A stretch of 64,000 nucleotides of DNA from Bradyrhizobium hereditatis (GTDB lineage: Bacteria > Pseudomonadota > Alphaproteobacteria > Rhizobiales > Xanthobacteraceae), in NCBI RefSeq assembly GCF_020329435.1, contig NZ_JAGKJK010000004.1, positions 248,001-312,000 on the forward strand. Direction: 5' to 3'. The notes below the pieces were generated by a model, which had not been told where the DNA came from, ran no database searches, and worked only from the letters and a program-made list of their open reading frames with translations. Numbering within the stretch: the first letter of the stretch is position 1; each line of letters begins with the position of its first letter. This document shows positions 37,841 to 47,002 of the stretch, in pieces. A program made the translations under genes and the position numbers.

Positions 37841-37917
37841 TGGCGCGCCCGAAAGGATTCGAACCTCTGACCCCCAGATTCGTAGTCTGGTGCTCTATCC
37901 AGCTGAGCTACGGGCGC
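37841..37917 (-). tRNA. tRNA-Arg (anticodon ACG)
   Basis: The reverse complement folds as a 77-nt tRNA: acceptor stem GCGCCCG/CGGGCGC, D arm GCTC..GAGC, anticodon stem CCAGA/TCTGG around CTACGAA (anticodon ACG), T arm with TTCGAAT, and encoded CCA. It reads arginine CGN codons after A-to-I editing. Its 3' end points left to accessory DNA, the usual layout for a tRNA-linked island. I found no partial tRNA copy elsewhere in the window. Confidence 0.95.
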
Positions 37918-38084
37918 GTTTTCGCTTTGGCATTTGGGCTTCAGGGGCCCGGATGCGTCCGAAGGTCCGGACGGTCGCGAAAGAGCGCTCTAGCTACCCG
38001 CTCCGGCTTCGCTTTGCAAGGTCCGGTACGCGCGATCTGCACTGGCCGCTAATCGGCCGCGCCGTCCCACGCAGGCGCTGGCAT

Positions 38085-38155
38085 CAATCCAGAATTCCTA
38101 TGAGATTACAATGGATTCTGGGTCCATCGCTGCGCGATGCCCCGGAATGACGGAC
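38085..38155. repeat. GTCAT/ATGAC-type intergenic repeat, partial
   Basis: Bases with ATGGATTCTGGGTC and GCCCCGGAATGACGG at the right resemble the intergenic palindromes described for 42581 and 45945. Only part of the palindrome is preserved. Confidence 0.45.
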
Positions 38156-38162
38156 AAAACCC

Positions 38163-39638
38163 CTACGCCCGCGCCCGCTCGTTGCGGACGCTCTGCAGTT
38201 CCACCGGGCGGTCGGGGATCGAGATCCGGAAGGTGGCGCCGATGGTGCCCTCGACCAGATGGATGTCGCCGTCATGGGCGCGCACGAGTTCGGCGGCGAT
38301 CGCGAGCCCCAGCCCGCTGCCGCCGGGGCGGCCGGAGGTCTGGAACGCCTCGAACAGATGCTCGCGCGTCTTCGCCGGCACGCCGGGGCCGGTGTCGGAC
38401 ACTTCGATGATGGCAACCGAGCCCTCGCGGCGTCCGGTGATGCGGATCTGCAAGGGCGAGCCGTCCCCCTTCGGGCGGCTGTCCAGTGCCTGAACCGCAT
38501 TGCGAACCAGGTTGAGCAGCACGCGGAAGAGCTGGTCAGGATCGGCATCGATCGAGAGCCCGCGTTCGATCGCGCTGATCCAGGTGATCGAGGCGTCGGC
38601 GGCTATCCCCGCGGATTCGCGCACCTCAGTGACGACAGGCTCGACCTGAATCATACGGCGATCGGGCGCGGCTTCCTGGGCGCGGCCATATGAGAGCGTC
38701 GACTGGCAAAAATCGATGGCGCGCTCCAGCGAGCGCATCAGCTTCGGCGCAAACCGCTGCACCCTGGGATCCGGCACGCTGGCAAGCTGGTCCGACAGCA
38801 ATTGCGAGGACGCCAGCAGGTTGCGCAGGTCGTGGTTGATCTTCGACACGGCAAGGCCGAGCGCGGCGAGCCGGCTCTTCTGCGACAGCATCGAGACGAG
38901 GTCGCGCTGCATGTCAGACAATTCGCGCTCGGCGACGCCGATCTCATCGCCGCGCTGGCTCGGCACGATGATGCGCGCCGCGCTTTCCGGGTTTTCGTGG
39001 AAGCCGACGAGATTGGCGGTCAGCCGCCGCATCGGACGGACGAACAGGTAATGCAGCGCGAGGTAGACCAGCCCGGCGGCCAGCATCGCAATTCCGAGCG
39101 AGACCAGGAGCAGGTTGCGGGAGAAGCGATACATTGCCTGCCTCAGCGGCAACTCGTCGATCACAACCTCGATGAACTGTGCGCCCCCGGGCGCCGGCCC
39201 AACCACGCGGATCGACTGGTTACCGCGCTCCAGCATGGTCTCGAACGATTCGACGATTGCCGACCATACCGTCAGCGTCCGCAGGTCGATATCGCGATCG
39301 ATTGCCGCCGGAAGATCGGCGCTGGCGAGCAGCCGGCGTTGCTGCCCCATCTTGATCGCGACCGCCCGCGCACCGACGCTGGTCAGAATCTGTCGCGCCA
39401 GCGAATCCGGGACCATGCCGAGCGGCGCCGCGTCCAGCACTAGGGCAGCAGTGTTGGCCGCCGCGAGGCGGTCGTTCAGCCGGTTGGTCCAGAAATTCGC
39501 AATCGAGGGTATGTAGATCAAAAGGAGGGCGATCATCACGAGCGGAATGGTCAGCAGCAAAAGCTTGCCGGACAAACCGAGCCGACGCGGAGCAGAGGGC
39601 CGCGGCGCTTGAGGAGTCGGCTGGTCGGTCGCTGACAC
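38163..39638 (-). CDS. Membrane sensor histidine kinase
   Basis: The protein has 491 residues from GTG 39638 (a further 18 residues precede it in frame). It has TM1 near residue 25-47 and TM2 near 178-200 flanking a periplasmic sensor domain, a HAMP domain (RPMRRLTANLVGFHENP), the His box in KINHDLRNLL and a full HATPase: VLLNLVRNAVQAL (N box), SDTGPGVP (G1), GGSGLGLAIA (G2). No response regulator gene is adjacent, so it is an orphan kinase. It autophosphorylates at the His and passes the phosphate to an unlinked partner. Confidence 0.85.
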   Translation of the reverse strand: MSATDQPTPQAPRPSAPRRLGLSGKLLLLTIPLVMIALLLIYIPSIANFWTNRLNDRLAAANTAALVLDAAPLGMVPDSLARQILTSVGARAVAIKMGQQRRLLASADLPAAIDRDIDLRTLTVWSAIVESFETMLERGNQSIRVVGPAPGGAQFIEVVIDELPLRQAMYRFSRNLLLVSLGIAMLAAGLVYLALHYLFVRPMRRLTANLVGFHENPESAARIIVPSQRGDEIGVAERELSDMQRDLVSMLSQKSRLAALGLAVSKINHDLRNLLASSQLLSDQLASVPDPRVQRFAPKLMRSLERAIDFCQSTLSYGRAQEAAPDRRMIQVEPVVTEVRESAGIAADASITWISAIERGLSIDADPDQLFRVLLNLVRNAVQALDSRPKGDGSPLQIRITGRREGSVAIIEVSDTGPGVPAKTREHLFEAFQTSGRPGGSGLGLAIAAELVRAHDGDIHLVEGTIGATFRISIPDRPVELQSVRNERARA

Positions 39639-39888
39639 GAATATCCGCCTTGATATCTCTGCTTTTCGGAGCCCGCCGAACTCAGGCCGCACGGCCCATA
39701 TAGGTTCGCGTTCCCGTGATTCCGAGCATGCGGTTGGGCTGCCAACCGGTCAAATTACCGATCGCTAATGTGCCTTGGTTCCAATGGGCCGGTCACGCCA
39801 CGCCTCGCCCCTAAAAACCCCGCGAAAACTGATATATTCACCCCGATTGCGACGTTTCAAAGAACAGGCGCTGCGGCAACCCCTGACA

Positions 39889-39917
39889 TTGACGAAAACA
39901 GGTCGCTCCCTTATAAG
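39889..39917 (+). promoter_or_regulatory. Sigma70-type promoter of the rpmH operon
   Basis: TTGACG at 39889-39894 and TATAAG at 39912-39917 are separated by exactly 17 bases, a strong -35/-10 pair. It lies 145 bases before the rpmH start in a 420-base gap without genes and is the obvious promoter for rpmH-rnpA-yidC. Read from the sequence only. Confidence 0.7.
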
Positions 39918-40061
39918 CCGCGCCAATTGTCCGCGATGGCCCGGTTTCGCCCGGGGGCGGCTCATTTGGGGCCGTTAACGGCCCCTTTTCGGGCCGGCCC
40001 GCATCATCGGACGCATATCTCAATCCAACAGGCAAATTGCCCGGTCAGCGGAGAACTACCC

Positions 40062-40196
40062 GTGAAGCGGACTTATCAACCCAGCAAACTGGTGCGCAAG
40101 CGCCGTCACGGCTTCCGCGCCCGTCTCGCCACCGCCGGCGGCCGCAAGGTTCTCGCTGCCCGCCGTGCGCGCGGCCGCAAGCGTCTGAGCGCCTGA
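40062..40196 (+). CDS. rpmH: 50S ribosomal protein L34
   Basis: The protein has 44 residues from GTG 40062 and reads [20 protein letters not shown], with the Arg/Lys-rich tail of L34, at the family's usual length. It is a structural component of the large ribosomal subunit. It is followed 27 bases later by rnpA, the conserved order. Confidence 0.95.
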   Translation: MKRTYQPSKLVRKRRHGFRARLATAGGRKVLAARRARGRKRLSA

Positions 40197-40223
40197 GCCG
40201 GGAATCTTCCGGAGATTTCATTC

Positions 40224-40685
40224 ATGGATCGGCTGAGGCAGCGGGCGGATTTTCTCGCCGTTGCCAATGGCACGCGGGCCAACAGCGCTGCCTTTGTCGT
40301 GCAGAGCCGAGCCCGCGACGATGACGGCCCGATCCGGATCGGTTTCACCGTTACCAAGAAGAACGGTACCGCCACCGAGCGCAATCGCATCCGGCGCCGG
40401 CTTCGCGAGTTGGTGAAGCGGCTGGACGTCATTTCCCTGCGACCGCACCATGATTATGTGCTGGTAGGCCGCAGGGCCGCGCTCACCCGCGACTTCGCAA
40501 CCATGCTCGACGATCTCCGCTCGGCGCTGCATCGCCTCGATCGGCAGCCGAAGCCACAAGGTGGCAGCAAGGCATTTTCGAGCGAAGTGGATACCGGTTC
40601 GCGTGAAGCGAACGCGTCCAAACGAAATATGAGGGCCTCGGGTCCGGCGTCAGTCGGAACCGGAAGGGCCCGCAGTCCGAATTGA
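40224..40685 (+). CDS. rnpA: RNase P protein component with repeat-derived tail
   Basis: The protein has 153 residues. It binds the RNase P RNA and helps cleave tRNA 5' leaders. The fold starts with MDRLRQRADFLAVANG, then RIGFTVTKKNGTATERNRIRRRLREL, the RNA-binding motif. The family core ends near residue 112. The remaining 40 residues (KAFSSEVDTGSREANASK...) are encoded by a chromosomal intergenic repeat also present at 47884-47943. The tail is therefore lineage-specific. It sits between rpmH and yidC. Confidence 0.93.
   Translation: MDRLRQRADFLAVANGTRANSAAFVVQSRARDDDGPIRIGFTVTKKNGTATERNRIRRRLRELVKRLDVISLRPHHDYVLVGRRAALTRDFATMLDDLRSALHRLDRQPKPQGGSKAFSSEVDTGSREANASKRNMRASGPASVGTGRARSPN
40572..40632 (+). 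repeat. Intergenic repeat inside the rnpA coding sequence
   Basis: These bases (GCATTTTCGAGCGAAGTGG then ATACCGGTTCGCGTGAAG then AACGCGTCCAAACGAAAT) match the reverse complement of 47884-47943 at most positions. The repeat is translated as SKAFSSEVDTGSREANASKR, about residues 116-135 of RnpA. Confidence 0.75.
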
Positions 40686-40704
40686 ATGGCGAGACCCCGA
40701 AACG

Positions 40705-42564
40705 ATGACCGATAATCGCAACACCATCCTCGCCGTCATTCTGTCCGGCCTGGTGCTGATCGCCTGGCAGTATTTCTACAACGTGCCGCAGATGGAGCGC
40801 CAGCGCGCGCAGAGCCAACAGCAGGCTGAGCTTCAAAAATCGGCGCCCGGATCGACCACACCCCAGCCGGGCGCGACGCCCTCCCCCGGCGCGCCCGCCG
40901 GTCAACCGGCCCAGCCGGTCGTCAGCCGTAGCACCGCCATTGCCGCAACGCCGCGCATCAAGATCGAGACGCCGCGGCTTTCCGGCAGCATCGCCCTGAA
41001 GGGCGCGCGCATCGATGACCTGTCGCTGGAGAAGTTCCGCGACACCGTCGATCCGAAATCCCCCGCGATCGTGCTGTTCTCGCCCTCAGGCACGGCGCAT
41101 CCCTATTACGCGGAGTTCGGCTGGGTCGCCGCCTCCGGCTCGACGGCGCGACTTCCCGGCCGCGACACGGAGTGGCAGCAGGAAGGCTCCGGCAACCTGA
41201 CGCCGGAGAAGCCGGTGACGCTGAAATGGGACAATGGCGAAGGCCTCACCTTCCGCCGCACCATTGCGATCGATGACCGCTATCTCTTCACCGTCAAAGA
41301 CGATGTCACCAACGTCGGCAGCGCGCCGGTCACGCTCTATCCATACGCCCTCATCTCTCGCCACGGCACGCCGGAAGTGTCTGGCTACTACATCCTGCAT
41401 GAAGGCCTGATCGGCTATCTCGGTGACAAGGGCCTGCAGGAGCACGGCTACAAGGCGGTCGCCGAGGCGCCCGTTCTGGGCAACGGCGCGCGGGGCTTCG
41501 AGTTCAACGTGACGAACGGCTGGCTCGGCATCACCGACAAATATTGGGCCGCCGCGCTGCTGCCCGACACCTCGGCGCGCCTCAAGGCCCGCTTCCTTGC
41601 CGAAGAACCAGGCCCCAAGGTCCGCTACCAGGCCGACTACCTGCAGGATCCGCTGACCATTGCGATCGGCGGCACCGGCAGCGCCAATGCGCGGCTGTTT
41701 GCGGGCGCCAAGGAAGCCGGCGTGGTCGGCATCAACTTTCCGTTCGGCCATGGCGGTTACAACAAGCAGCTCGGGCTGAACCATTTCGACCTGTTGATCG
41801 ACTGGGGCTGGTTCTACTTCATCACCAAGCCGATGTTCCTGGCGCTCGACTATTTCTTCCACGTGTTCGGCAATTTCGGCGTCTCCATTCTGCTGGTGAC
41901 CTTGCTGATCAAGCTTTTGTTCTTCCCGCTGGCCAACAAGTCCTACGAGTCGATGGCGAAGATGAAGTCGGTGCAGCCGCAATTGCAGGCGCTGAAGGAC
42001 AAGTATCCCGACGACCGCCAGAAGCAGCAGCAGGAGATGATGGAGATCTACCGCAAGGAGAAGATCAACCCGATCGCGGGCTGTCTTCCCATCGCCCTGC
42101 AGATCCCGGTGTTCTTCTCGCTTTACAAGGTGCTGTTCGTCACGATCGAAATGCGCCATGCGCCGTTCTACGGCTGGATCAAGGACCTCTCGGCGCACGA
42201 TCCGACCAATTTGTTCAATCTGTTCGGCTTGCTGCCTTTCGATCCGACGCACATACCGGTGATCGGATATTACCTCGCGCTCGGTGTCTGGCCGATCATC
42301 ATGGGTATCACGATGTGGATCCAGATGAAGCTTAACCCGACGCCACCGGATCCGACCCAGAAGATGATCTTCGACTGGATGCCGCTGATCTTCACCTTCA
42401 TGCTGGCAGGCTTCCCGGCAGGTCTCGTGATCTACTGGGCCTGGAACAACCTGCTCTCGGTGATCCAGCAGAGCTACATCATGCGCAAGAACGGCGTGAA
42501 GGTGGAGCTGTTCGACAACATCAAGGCGACGTTCACGCCGAAGAAGGCCGTCGAGAAGACGTAA
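40705..42564 (+). CDS. yidC: Membrane protein insertase YidC/Oxa1
   Basis: This 619-residue insertase puts proteins into the inner membrane. The N-terminal TM (ILAVILSGLVLIAW) is followed by a low-complexity Pro/Gln segment (about 45-75), the large periplasmic beta domain, then the C-terminal Oxa1 domain from LDYFFHVFGNFGVSILLVTL on, with YRKEKINPIAGCLP and the Trp-rich WAWNNLLSVIQQ end. The length is typical of alphaproteobacteria. It is 19 bases after rnpA and before engB. Confidence 0.96.
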   Translation: MTDNRNTILAVILSGLVLIAWQYFYNVPQMERQRAQSQQQAELQKSAPGSTTPQPGATPSPGAPAGQPAQPVVSRSTAIAATPRIKIETPRLSGSIALKGARIDDLSLEKFRDTVDPKSPAIVLFSPSGTAHPYYAEFGWVAASGSTARLPGRDTEWQQEGSGNLTPEKPVTLKWDNGEGLTFRRTIAIDDRYLFTVKDDVTNVGSAPVTLYPYALISRHGTPEVSGYYILHEGLIGYLGDKGLQEHGYKAVAEAPVLGNGARGFEFNVTNGWLGITDKYWAAALLPDTSARLKARFLAEEPGPKVRYQADYLQDPLTIAIGGTGSANARLFAGAKEAGVVGINFPFGHGGYNKQLGLNHFDLLIDWGWFYFITKPMFLALDYFFHVFGNFGVSILLVTLLIKLLFFPLANKSYESMAKMKSVQPQLQALKDKYPDDRQKQQQEMMEIYRKEKINPIAGCLPIALQIPVFFSLYKVLFVTIEMRHAPFYGWIKDLSAHDPTNLFNLFGLLPFDPTHIPVIGYYLALGVWPIIMGITMWIQMKLNPTPPDPTQKMIFDWMPLIFTFMLAGFPAGLVIYWAWNNLLSVIQQSYIMRKNGVKVELFDNIKATFTPKKAVEKT

Positions 42565-42580
42565 CGGGATGCCTCCTCCT

Positions 42581-42674
42581 CGTCATTGCGAGGAGCGAAG
42601 CGACGAAGCAATCCATGCTTCCGCCTGCTGAACTATGGATTGCTCCGCTTCGCTCGCAATCTAGAGCAATGACG
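42581..42674. repeat. GTCAT/ATGAC palindromic intergenic repeat
   Basis: Left arm CGTCATTGCGAGGAGCGAAG pairs with right arm CTCGCAATCTAGAGCAATGACG through CAATCCATG/TATGGATTG. It overlaps the first possible engB start (42669) and may shape the yidC-engB mRNA. Confidence 0.7.
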
Positions 42675-42692
42675 GATGGAAAGAACCTTCGG

Positions 42693-43343
42693 ATGACCGC
42701 CGAGACTGATGCGAAGCTGATCGAGGAGGGACGAAAGCTCTTCGCCGGCGAATGGAAGTTCGTCTGGGCCTCGCCCTCGATCGAGACGCTGCCGCCGATG
42801 GCGGGCATGGAAGTGGCGTTTGCCGGCCGCTCCAATGTCGGCAAATCCAGCCTGATCAACGCGCTCACCGGCCGCAACGCGCTGGCGCGCACCTCGCATA
42901 CGCCGGGCCGCACCCAGGAGCTGATCTTCTTCGAAGGTCCCGAGAAGGCCGGGCTGCGGCTGGTCGACATGCCCGGCTATGGCTACGCCTCGGCGCCGAA
43001 GGCCAAGGTCGCTTCCTGGACCAAGCTGATCCACCAATTCCTGATGGGACGCGCCACGCTGGCGCGGGTCTATGTGCTGATCGATGCGCGCCACGGCATC
43101 AAGGACGTCGACCAGGACGTCTTGAAGACGCTGGACAAGTCCGCCGTCAGCTACCAGGTGGTGCTGACGAAAGCGGATCAGGTGAAGGCGGCTGAGTTGC
43201 AGCAGAGCATTGCCGAAACCACCGCGGCGCTTGGCAAGCATCCGGCGGCGTTTCCGGACGTTTTGGTGACATCGTCGCGCTCCGGCGCGGGCATGCCTGA
43301 ATTGCGCGCCGCGATGGTGCGGCTGTTGAAGGAGCGCGGCTGA
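42693..43343 (+). CDS. engB: GTP-binding protein EngB/YsxC
   Basis: The protein has 216 residues and is an essential GTPase for 50S ribosome assembly. Motifs: GRSNVGKSSLIN (G1), TSHTPGRTQ (G2), DMPGYGYA (G3), TKADQVK (G4) and TSSRSG (G5). ATG 42693 is chosen because MTAETDAKLIEEGRKLF is the expected family beginning; an ATG at 42669 lies inside the palindromic repeat. The stop overlaps the next ATG by one base (TGATG). Confidence 0.93.
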   Translation: MTAETDAKLIEEGRKLFAGEWKFVWASPSIETLPPMAGMEVAFAGRSNVGKSSLINALTGRNALARTSHTPGRTQELIFFEGPEKAGLRLVDMPGYGYASAPKAKVASWTKLIHQFLMGRATLARVYVLIDARHGIKDVDQDVLKTLDKSAVSYQVVLTKADQVKAAELQQSIAETTAALGKHPAAFPDVLVTSSRSGAGMPELRAAMVRLLKERG

Positions 43344-43714
43344 TGAGCCGCGCCAGCCGCATCCTGATCATTCTCGCCGCGATCATGGGCGCAGACGGCG
43401 TCATGCTGGCGGCCGCCTCTGCCCATGGCGCGGACGCATCGCGGCTGGCCTCGGCCTCGTCGATGCTGCTGTTTCATGCGAGCGTGGTATTGGCTGCCGT
43501 CGCATTGGCGGAGCGCGGGATCGTTCACGCAAAGATTGGCCTCGCGGCCGCGTTCGGCTTTGTTCTCGCCGCAGGCCTGTTCGCCGGCGACCTGACGCTG
43601 CGGCACTATGCCGGCCACGGCGTCTTCCCGATGGCTGCGCCGACTGGAGGGACGCTGTTGATCGCAAGCTGGCTCGCTCTGGCAGTCGCGGCGGCCTGGC
43701 CAAAGCGGCGCTAG
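43343..43714 (+). CDS. DUF423 membrane protein
   Basis: The protein has 123 residues with four TM helices ([64 protein letters not shown]) and the LLFHA motif of DUF423. It is a small inner-membrane protein of unknown function. Its start overlaps the engB stop, so it is translated with engB. Confidence 0.85.
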   Translation: MSRASRILIILAAIMGADGVMLAAASAHGADASRLASASSMLLFHASVVLAAVALAERGIVHAKIGLAAAFGFVLAAGLFAGDLTLRHYAGHGVFPMAAPTGGTLLIASWLALAVAAAWPKRR

Positions 43715-43832
43715 TCTCGTATCCCGGACGCGCTGCGTCCGGGGCACGAGCCTCTGCAATTCCCCCACTTTGCGCCGTGCCCGCCAATCGGATAGAACCC
43801 GGCGCGACATCCGCAAACGGCGAGACCGCTTC

Positions 43833-44729
43833 ATGACCTCAGCGCAGAATATCAGCCCTCTCGATCAGGCCCGCATCCTGTCGGAAGCGCTGCCGCACAT
43901 GCAGCAATATGACGAGGAAACCATCGTCATCAAATATGGCGGCCATGCCATGGGCGCGGAGGAAACCGCCAAGGCGTTCGCGCGCGACATCGTGCTGCTT
44001 GAGCAGACCGCGATCAATCCGGTGGTGGTGCATGGCGGCGGGCCGCAGATCGCGACCATGCTGAAGCGGCTCGGCATCCAGTCGGAATTCGCCGCGGGCC
44101 TGCGCATCACCGATGCCGCCACCATTGAGATCGTCGAGATGGTGCTGGCCGGCTCCGTCAACAAGCAGCTCGTCAGCTACATCAACGAAGCCGGCGGCAA
44201 GGCCGTCGGCCTGTCCGGCAAGGACGGCAACATGGTGAAGGCGACCAAGACGTCGCGCACCATGGTCGATCCGGATTCCAATATCGAAAAGGCGGTCGAC
44301 CTCGGCTTCGTCGGCGACCCCGACAAGGTTGATCTGACGCTGTTGAACCAGTTGATCGGCTACGAGCTGATCCCGGTGCTGGCGCCGCTTGCGACCTCCC
44401 ATGACGGCCACACGCTCAACGTCAACGCCGACACCTTTGCCGGCGCCGTCGCCGGCGCGCTCAAAGCCAAGCGGCTGTTGCTTCTGACCGATGTTCCAGG
44501 CGTGCTCGACAAGTCGAAGAAGCTGATTCCGGAACTGTCGGTGAAGGACGCGCGCAAGCTGATCGCCGACGGCACGATTTCCGGCGGCATGATCCCGAAG
44601 GTCGAGACCTGCATTTATGCGCTTGAACAGGGTGTGCAGGGCGTCGTCATCATCGATGGCAAGATGCAGCACGCGGTGTTGCTCGAGCTCTTCACCAACC
44701 AGGGCACCGGCACGCTGATCCACAAGTGA
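43833..44729 (+). CDS. argB: Acetylglutamate kinase
   Basis: The protein has 298 residues and catalyses the second step of arginine synthesis, ATP-dependent phosphorylation of N-acetylglutamate. The motifs KYGGHAMG and VHGGGPQI bind ATP and substrate; the N-terminal extension of about 25 residues is typical of arginine-inhibited hexamers. ATG 43833 gives the family start [20 protein letters not shown]; longer frames are rejected. Confidence 0.95.
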   Translation: MTSAQNISPLDQARILSEALPHMQQYDEETIVIKYGGHAMGAEETAKAFARDIVLLEQTAINPVVVHGGGPQIATMLKRLGIQSEFAAGLRITDAATIEIVEMVLAGSVNKQLVSYINEAGGKAVGLSGKDGNMVKATKTSRTMVDPDSNIEKAVDLGFVGDPDKVDLTLLNQLIGYELIPVLAPLATSHDGHTLNVNADTFAGAVAGALKAKRLLLLTDVPGVLDKSKKLIPELSVKDARKLIADGTISGGMIPKVETCIYALEQGVQGVVIIDGKMQHAVLLELFTNQGTGTLIHK

Positions 44730-44863
44730 TGCACGAGCGGCAAAAGAAAGTCGTCTTGGCCGGAGATCTGCCGGCCATTCACGCCTTTGTCGGTCGCAGA
44801 AGGAAAGACGTGGATGCCCGGGAGCGCAGACAAGCTTACGCAGTCTGCGCAGAGCAGACCGCT

Positions 44864-45913
44864 ATGCCCGGGCATGACGAGCGAAGGACGACGTCTCAGC
44901 GACGCGCGGCGCTGGCACGTTTCCTGATGTTCGTGCCCGCCACGGCGATCTCTTTGCTTGCTTCCTCCCTGCCTGCCTTTGCCGACCTCAAGCTCTGCAA
45001 CCGCATGAGCTATGTGGTCGAGGCCGCGATCGGGATCGACGAGAAGGCGGCGACCGCCACGCGCGGCTGGTTCCGGATCGATCCCGCCACCTGTCGCGTG
45101 GTGCTGCAAGGCGCGCTGACCGCCGACCGCATCCTGTTAAACGCGCGCGCGCTCGGCGTCTACGGCGCCTCGCCGATCCCGCAGAACGGCAGCGACACGC
45201 TGTGCGTCGGGCCGGATAATTTCGTCATCGCCGCCGCGCGCCAGTGCCGCGGCAACCAGACGCCCGCGCCCTTCACCCAGATCACGCCAACGCGGACCGA
45301 TGACGGCAATCTGGTCGCCTATCTCGCTGAAGATTCCGAATATGACGACGAGCAGGCGCGGCTCGCCGGCATCCAGCGGCTGCTCGTCATCGCCGGCTAT
45401 GACGCTGCCCCGATCGACGGTGTCGATGGACCTAAAACTCAGGCCGCACTTTCGGCGTTCCTGAAGAGCCGTGGGCTGTCGGCTGAAATCGTGCAGTCGC
45501 CGACTTTCTTTGCCACCATGATAGAGGCAGTACAAAAGCCGTCCTCAACCGGGCTGACCTGGTGCAACGACACACCGCACAAGATCATGGCGGCGGTCGC
45601 CACCGACGACGGGAAGGCGGTGACGAGCCGCGGCTGGTACCGCATCGATCCCGGCAAGTGCCTGCATCCCGATGTGATCGGCCAGCCCAAACAGGTCTAC
45701 AGCTTTGCCGAAGCCGTCGATGGCGAAAACCGCGCCATCAAGTACCGCGACAAGCCGCTCAACTGGGGCGGCCCGAAACAGCTCTGCACGCGTGAGAGCA
45801 AGTTCGAAATATCGGAACAGGGCGATTGCGGCACCCGCGGGCTGACGGCAATCGGCTTTGCGCCGGTCGACATGAGCAGCGGCGGCAAGACGCTGCGGTT
45901 TGCGATGCCGTGA
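44864..45913 (+). CDS. Exported protein with two DUF1036 domains
   Basis: The protein has 349 residues from ATG 44864, a start giving a signal peptide (FLMFVPATAISLLASSLPAF, cleavage near FADLK); the longer frame begins at 44726 but has no export leader. Two DUF1036 copies (LKLCNRMSYVVEAAIGI...RGWFRIDPATC and LTWCNDTPHKIMAAVAT...RGWYRIDPGKC) flank a peptidoglycan-binding-like domain (RLLVIAGYDAAPIDGVDGPKTQAALSAFL). It is periplasmic; function unknown. It starts 134 bases after argB. Confidence 0.8.
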   Translation: MPGHDERRTTSQRRAALARFLMFVPATAISLLASSLPAFADLKLCNRMSYVVEAAIGIDEKAATATRGWFRIDPATCRVVLQGALTADRILLNARALGVYGASPIPQNGSDTLCVGPDNFVIAAARQCRGNQTPAPFTQITPTRTDDGNLVAYLAEDSEYDDEQARLAGIQRLLVIAGYDAAPIDGVDGPKTQAALSAFLKSRGLSAEIVQSPTFFATMIEAVQKPSSTGLTWCNDTPHKIMAAVATDDGKAVTSRGWYRIDPGKCLHPDVIGQPKQVYSFAEAVDGENRAIKYRDKPLNWGGPKQLCTRESKFEISEQGDCGTRGLTAIGFAPVDMSSGGKTLRFAMP

Positions 45914-45944
45914 TGAACATGCTCTCCCTTCCCACACTCTGTTC

Positions 45945-46044
45945 GTCATCACCCGCGAAGGCGGGTGATCCAGTACGCCGTGGCCTCTGCCGCTTCTCTC
46001 AGGCGCCGCGGCGTACTGGATGCCCCGCCTTCGCGGGGCATGAC
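45945..46044. repeat. GTCAT/ATGAC palindromic intergenic repeat
   Basis: GTCATCACCCGCGAAGGCGG at the left pairs imperfectly with CCGCCTTCGCGGGGCATGAC at the right; the inner arms are CCAGTACGCCGTGGC and GCGGCGTACTGG. Confidence 0.75.
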
Positions 46045-46058
46045 AACGGGAGTGTATT

Positions 46059-46748
46059 ATGACACCCCGCGCGTTCAGCCATATCGACACCTGGGTATTC
46101 GATCTCGACAACACGCTGTACCCGCACCACGTCAATCTCTGGCAGCAGGTCGACGCAAGGATCGGCGAGTTCATCGCCGCTTACTTAAAGATCTCCGCGG
46201 AAGAAGCCCGCGTGATTCAGAAGGATTATTACCGCCGCTATGGCACCAGCATGCGCGGCATGATGACCGAGCACGGCGTGCGCGCCGACGATTATCTCGC
46301 TTACGTGCACCAGATCGATCACTCGCCGCTGGAGCCGAACCCGGCCATGGGCGCTGCGATCGCGAAGCTTCCCGGGCGCAAGCTGATCCTGACCAATGGC
46401 TCGACCGACCACGCCGGCGCAGTGCTGGAGCGGCTCGGCATATCCCAGCATTTCGAGGCGGTGTTCGACATCATCGCGGCCGAACTGGAACCGAAGCCGT
46501 CGCCGCAGATCTACGATCGGTTCTTGCGCGTCCATGGCGTGGATCCCCTGAGGTCGGCGATGTTCGAGGATCTCGCCCGCAACCTCGTGGTGCCGCATCA
46601 GCTCGGCATGACCACGGTGCTGGTGGTGCCCGACGGCGCCAAGGAAGTGGTGCGCGAGGATTGGGAGCTGGAAGGACGGGACGCGGCTTACGTCGATCAT
46701 GTTACGGATGATCTGACGGGGTTCTTGGAGAGGTTGGCGCGCGGCTAG
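46059..46748 (+). CDS. HAD-type pyrimidine 5'-nucleotidase
   Basis: The protein has 229 residues. HAD motifs: FDLDNTLYP (nucleophile Asp and second Asp), LTNGSTDH (motif II), KPSPQIY (motif III) and FEDLARN (motif IV). The length and the '[10 protein letters not shown]' start match SDT1/PhnX-like pyrimidine 5'-nucleotidases that hydrolyse nucleoside monophosphates. Cytoplasmic. It lies between two intergenic repeats. Confidence 0.88.
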   Translation: MTPRAFSHIDTWVFDLDNTLYPHHVNLWQQVDARIGEFIAAYLKISAEEARVIQKDYYRRYGTSMRGMMTEHGVRADDYLAYVHQIDHSPLEPNPAMGAAIAKLPGRKLILTNGSTDHAGAVLERLGISQHFEAVFDIIAAELEPKPSPQIYDRFLRVHGVDPLRSAMFEDLARNLVVPHQLGMTTVLVVPDGAKEVVREDWELEGRDAAYVDHVTDDLTGFLERLARG

Positions 46749-46774
46749 GGCACGCGGCTGCCATCATCTCGACT

Positions 46775-46911
46775 GTCATGGTCCGCCACCGGGTCTCGCC
46801 TCCGGCGAGCCCGATGACAGGCTCCAGCGGGGCGTCCAGTACGCCGCGGCCTTCGAACGATCCTCCGACTTCACGGAGTAGTGGATCACCCGCATTCGCG
46901 GGTGAAGACGA
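46775..46911. repeat. GTCAT-type intergenic repeat, imperfect
   Basis: It begins GTCATGGTCCGCCACCGGG and ends ATTCGCGGGTGAAGACGAC, with GCGTCCAGTACGCC in the middle, like the repeat at 45945 but more decayed. Confidence 0.6.
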
Positions 46912-47002
46912 CCGAGCTAAACGACGACATCTCGCCTTGACTCTCCCGGTCCAAATCCCGAAAAAGCCCGACAACTTCGCCCGAAATCCCGAGGAAATCC
47001 CG

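Noticed and set aside
41086..42252. 388-codon frame antisense to yidC
   Set aside because: Shadow of a clearly real gene; the content is Gln/Arg/Glu-rich with no domain.
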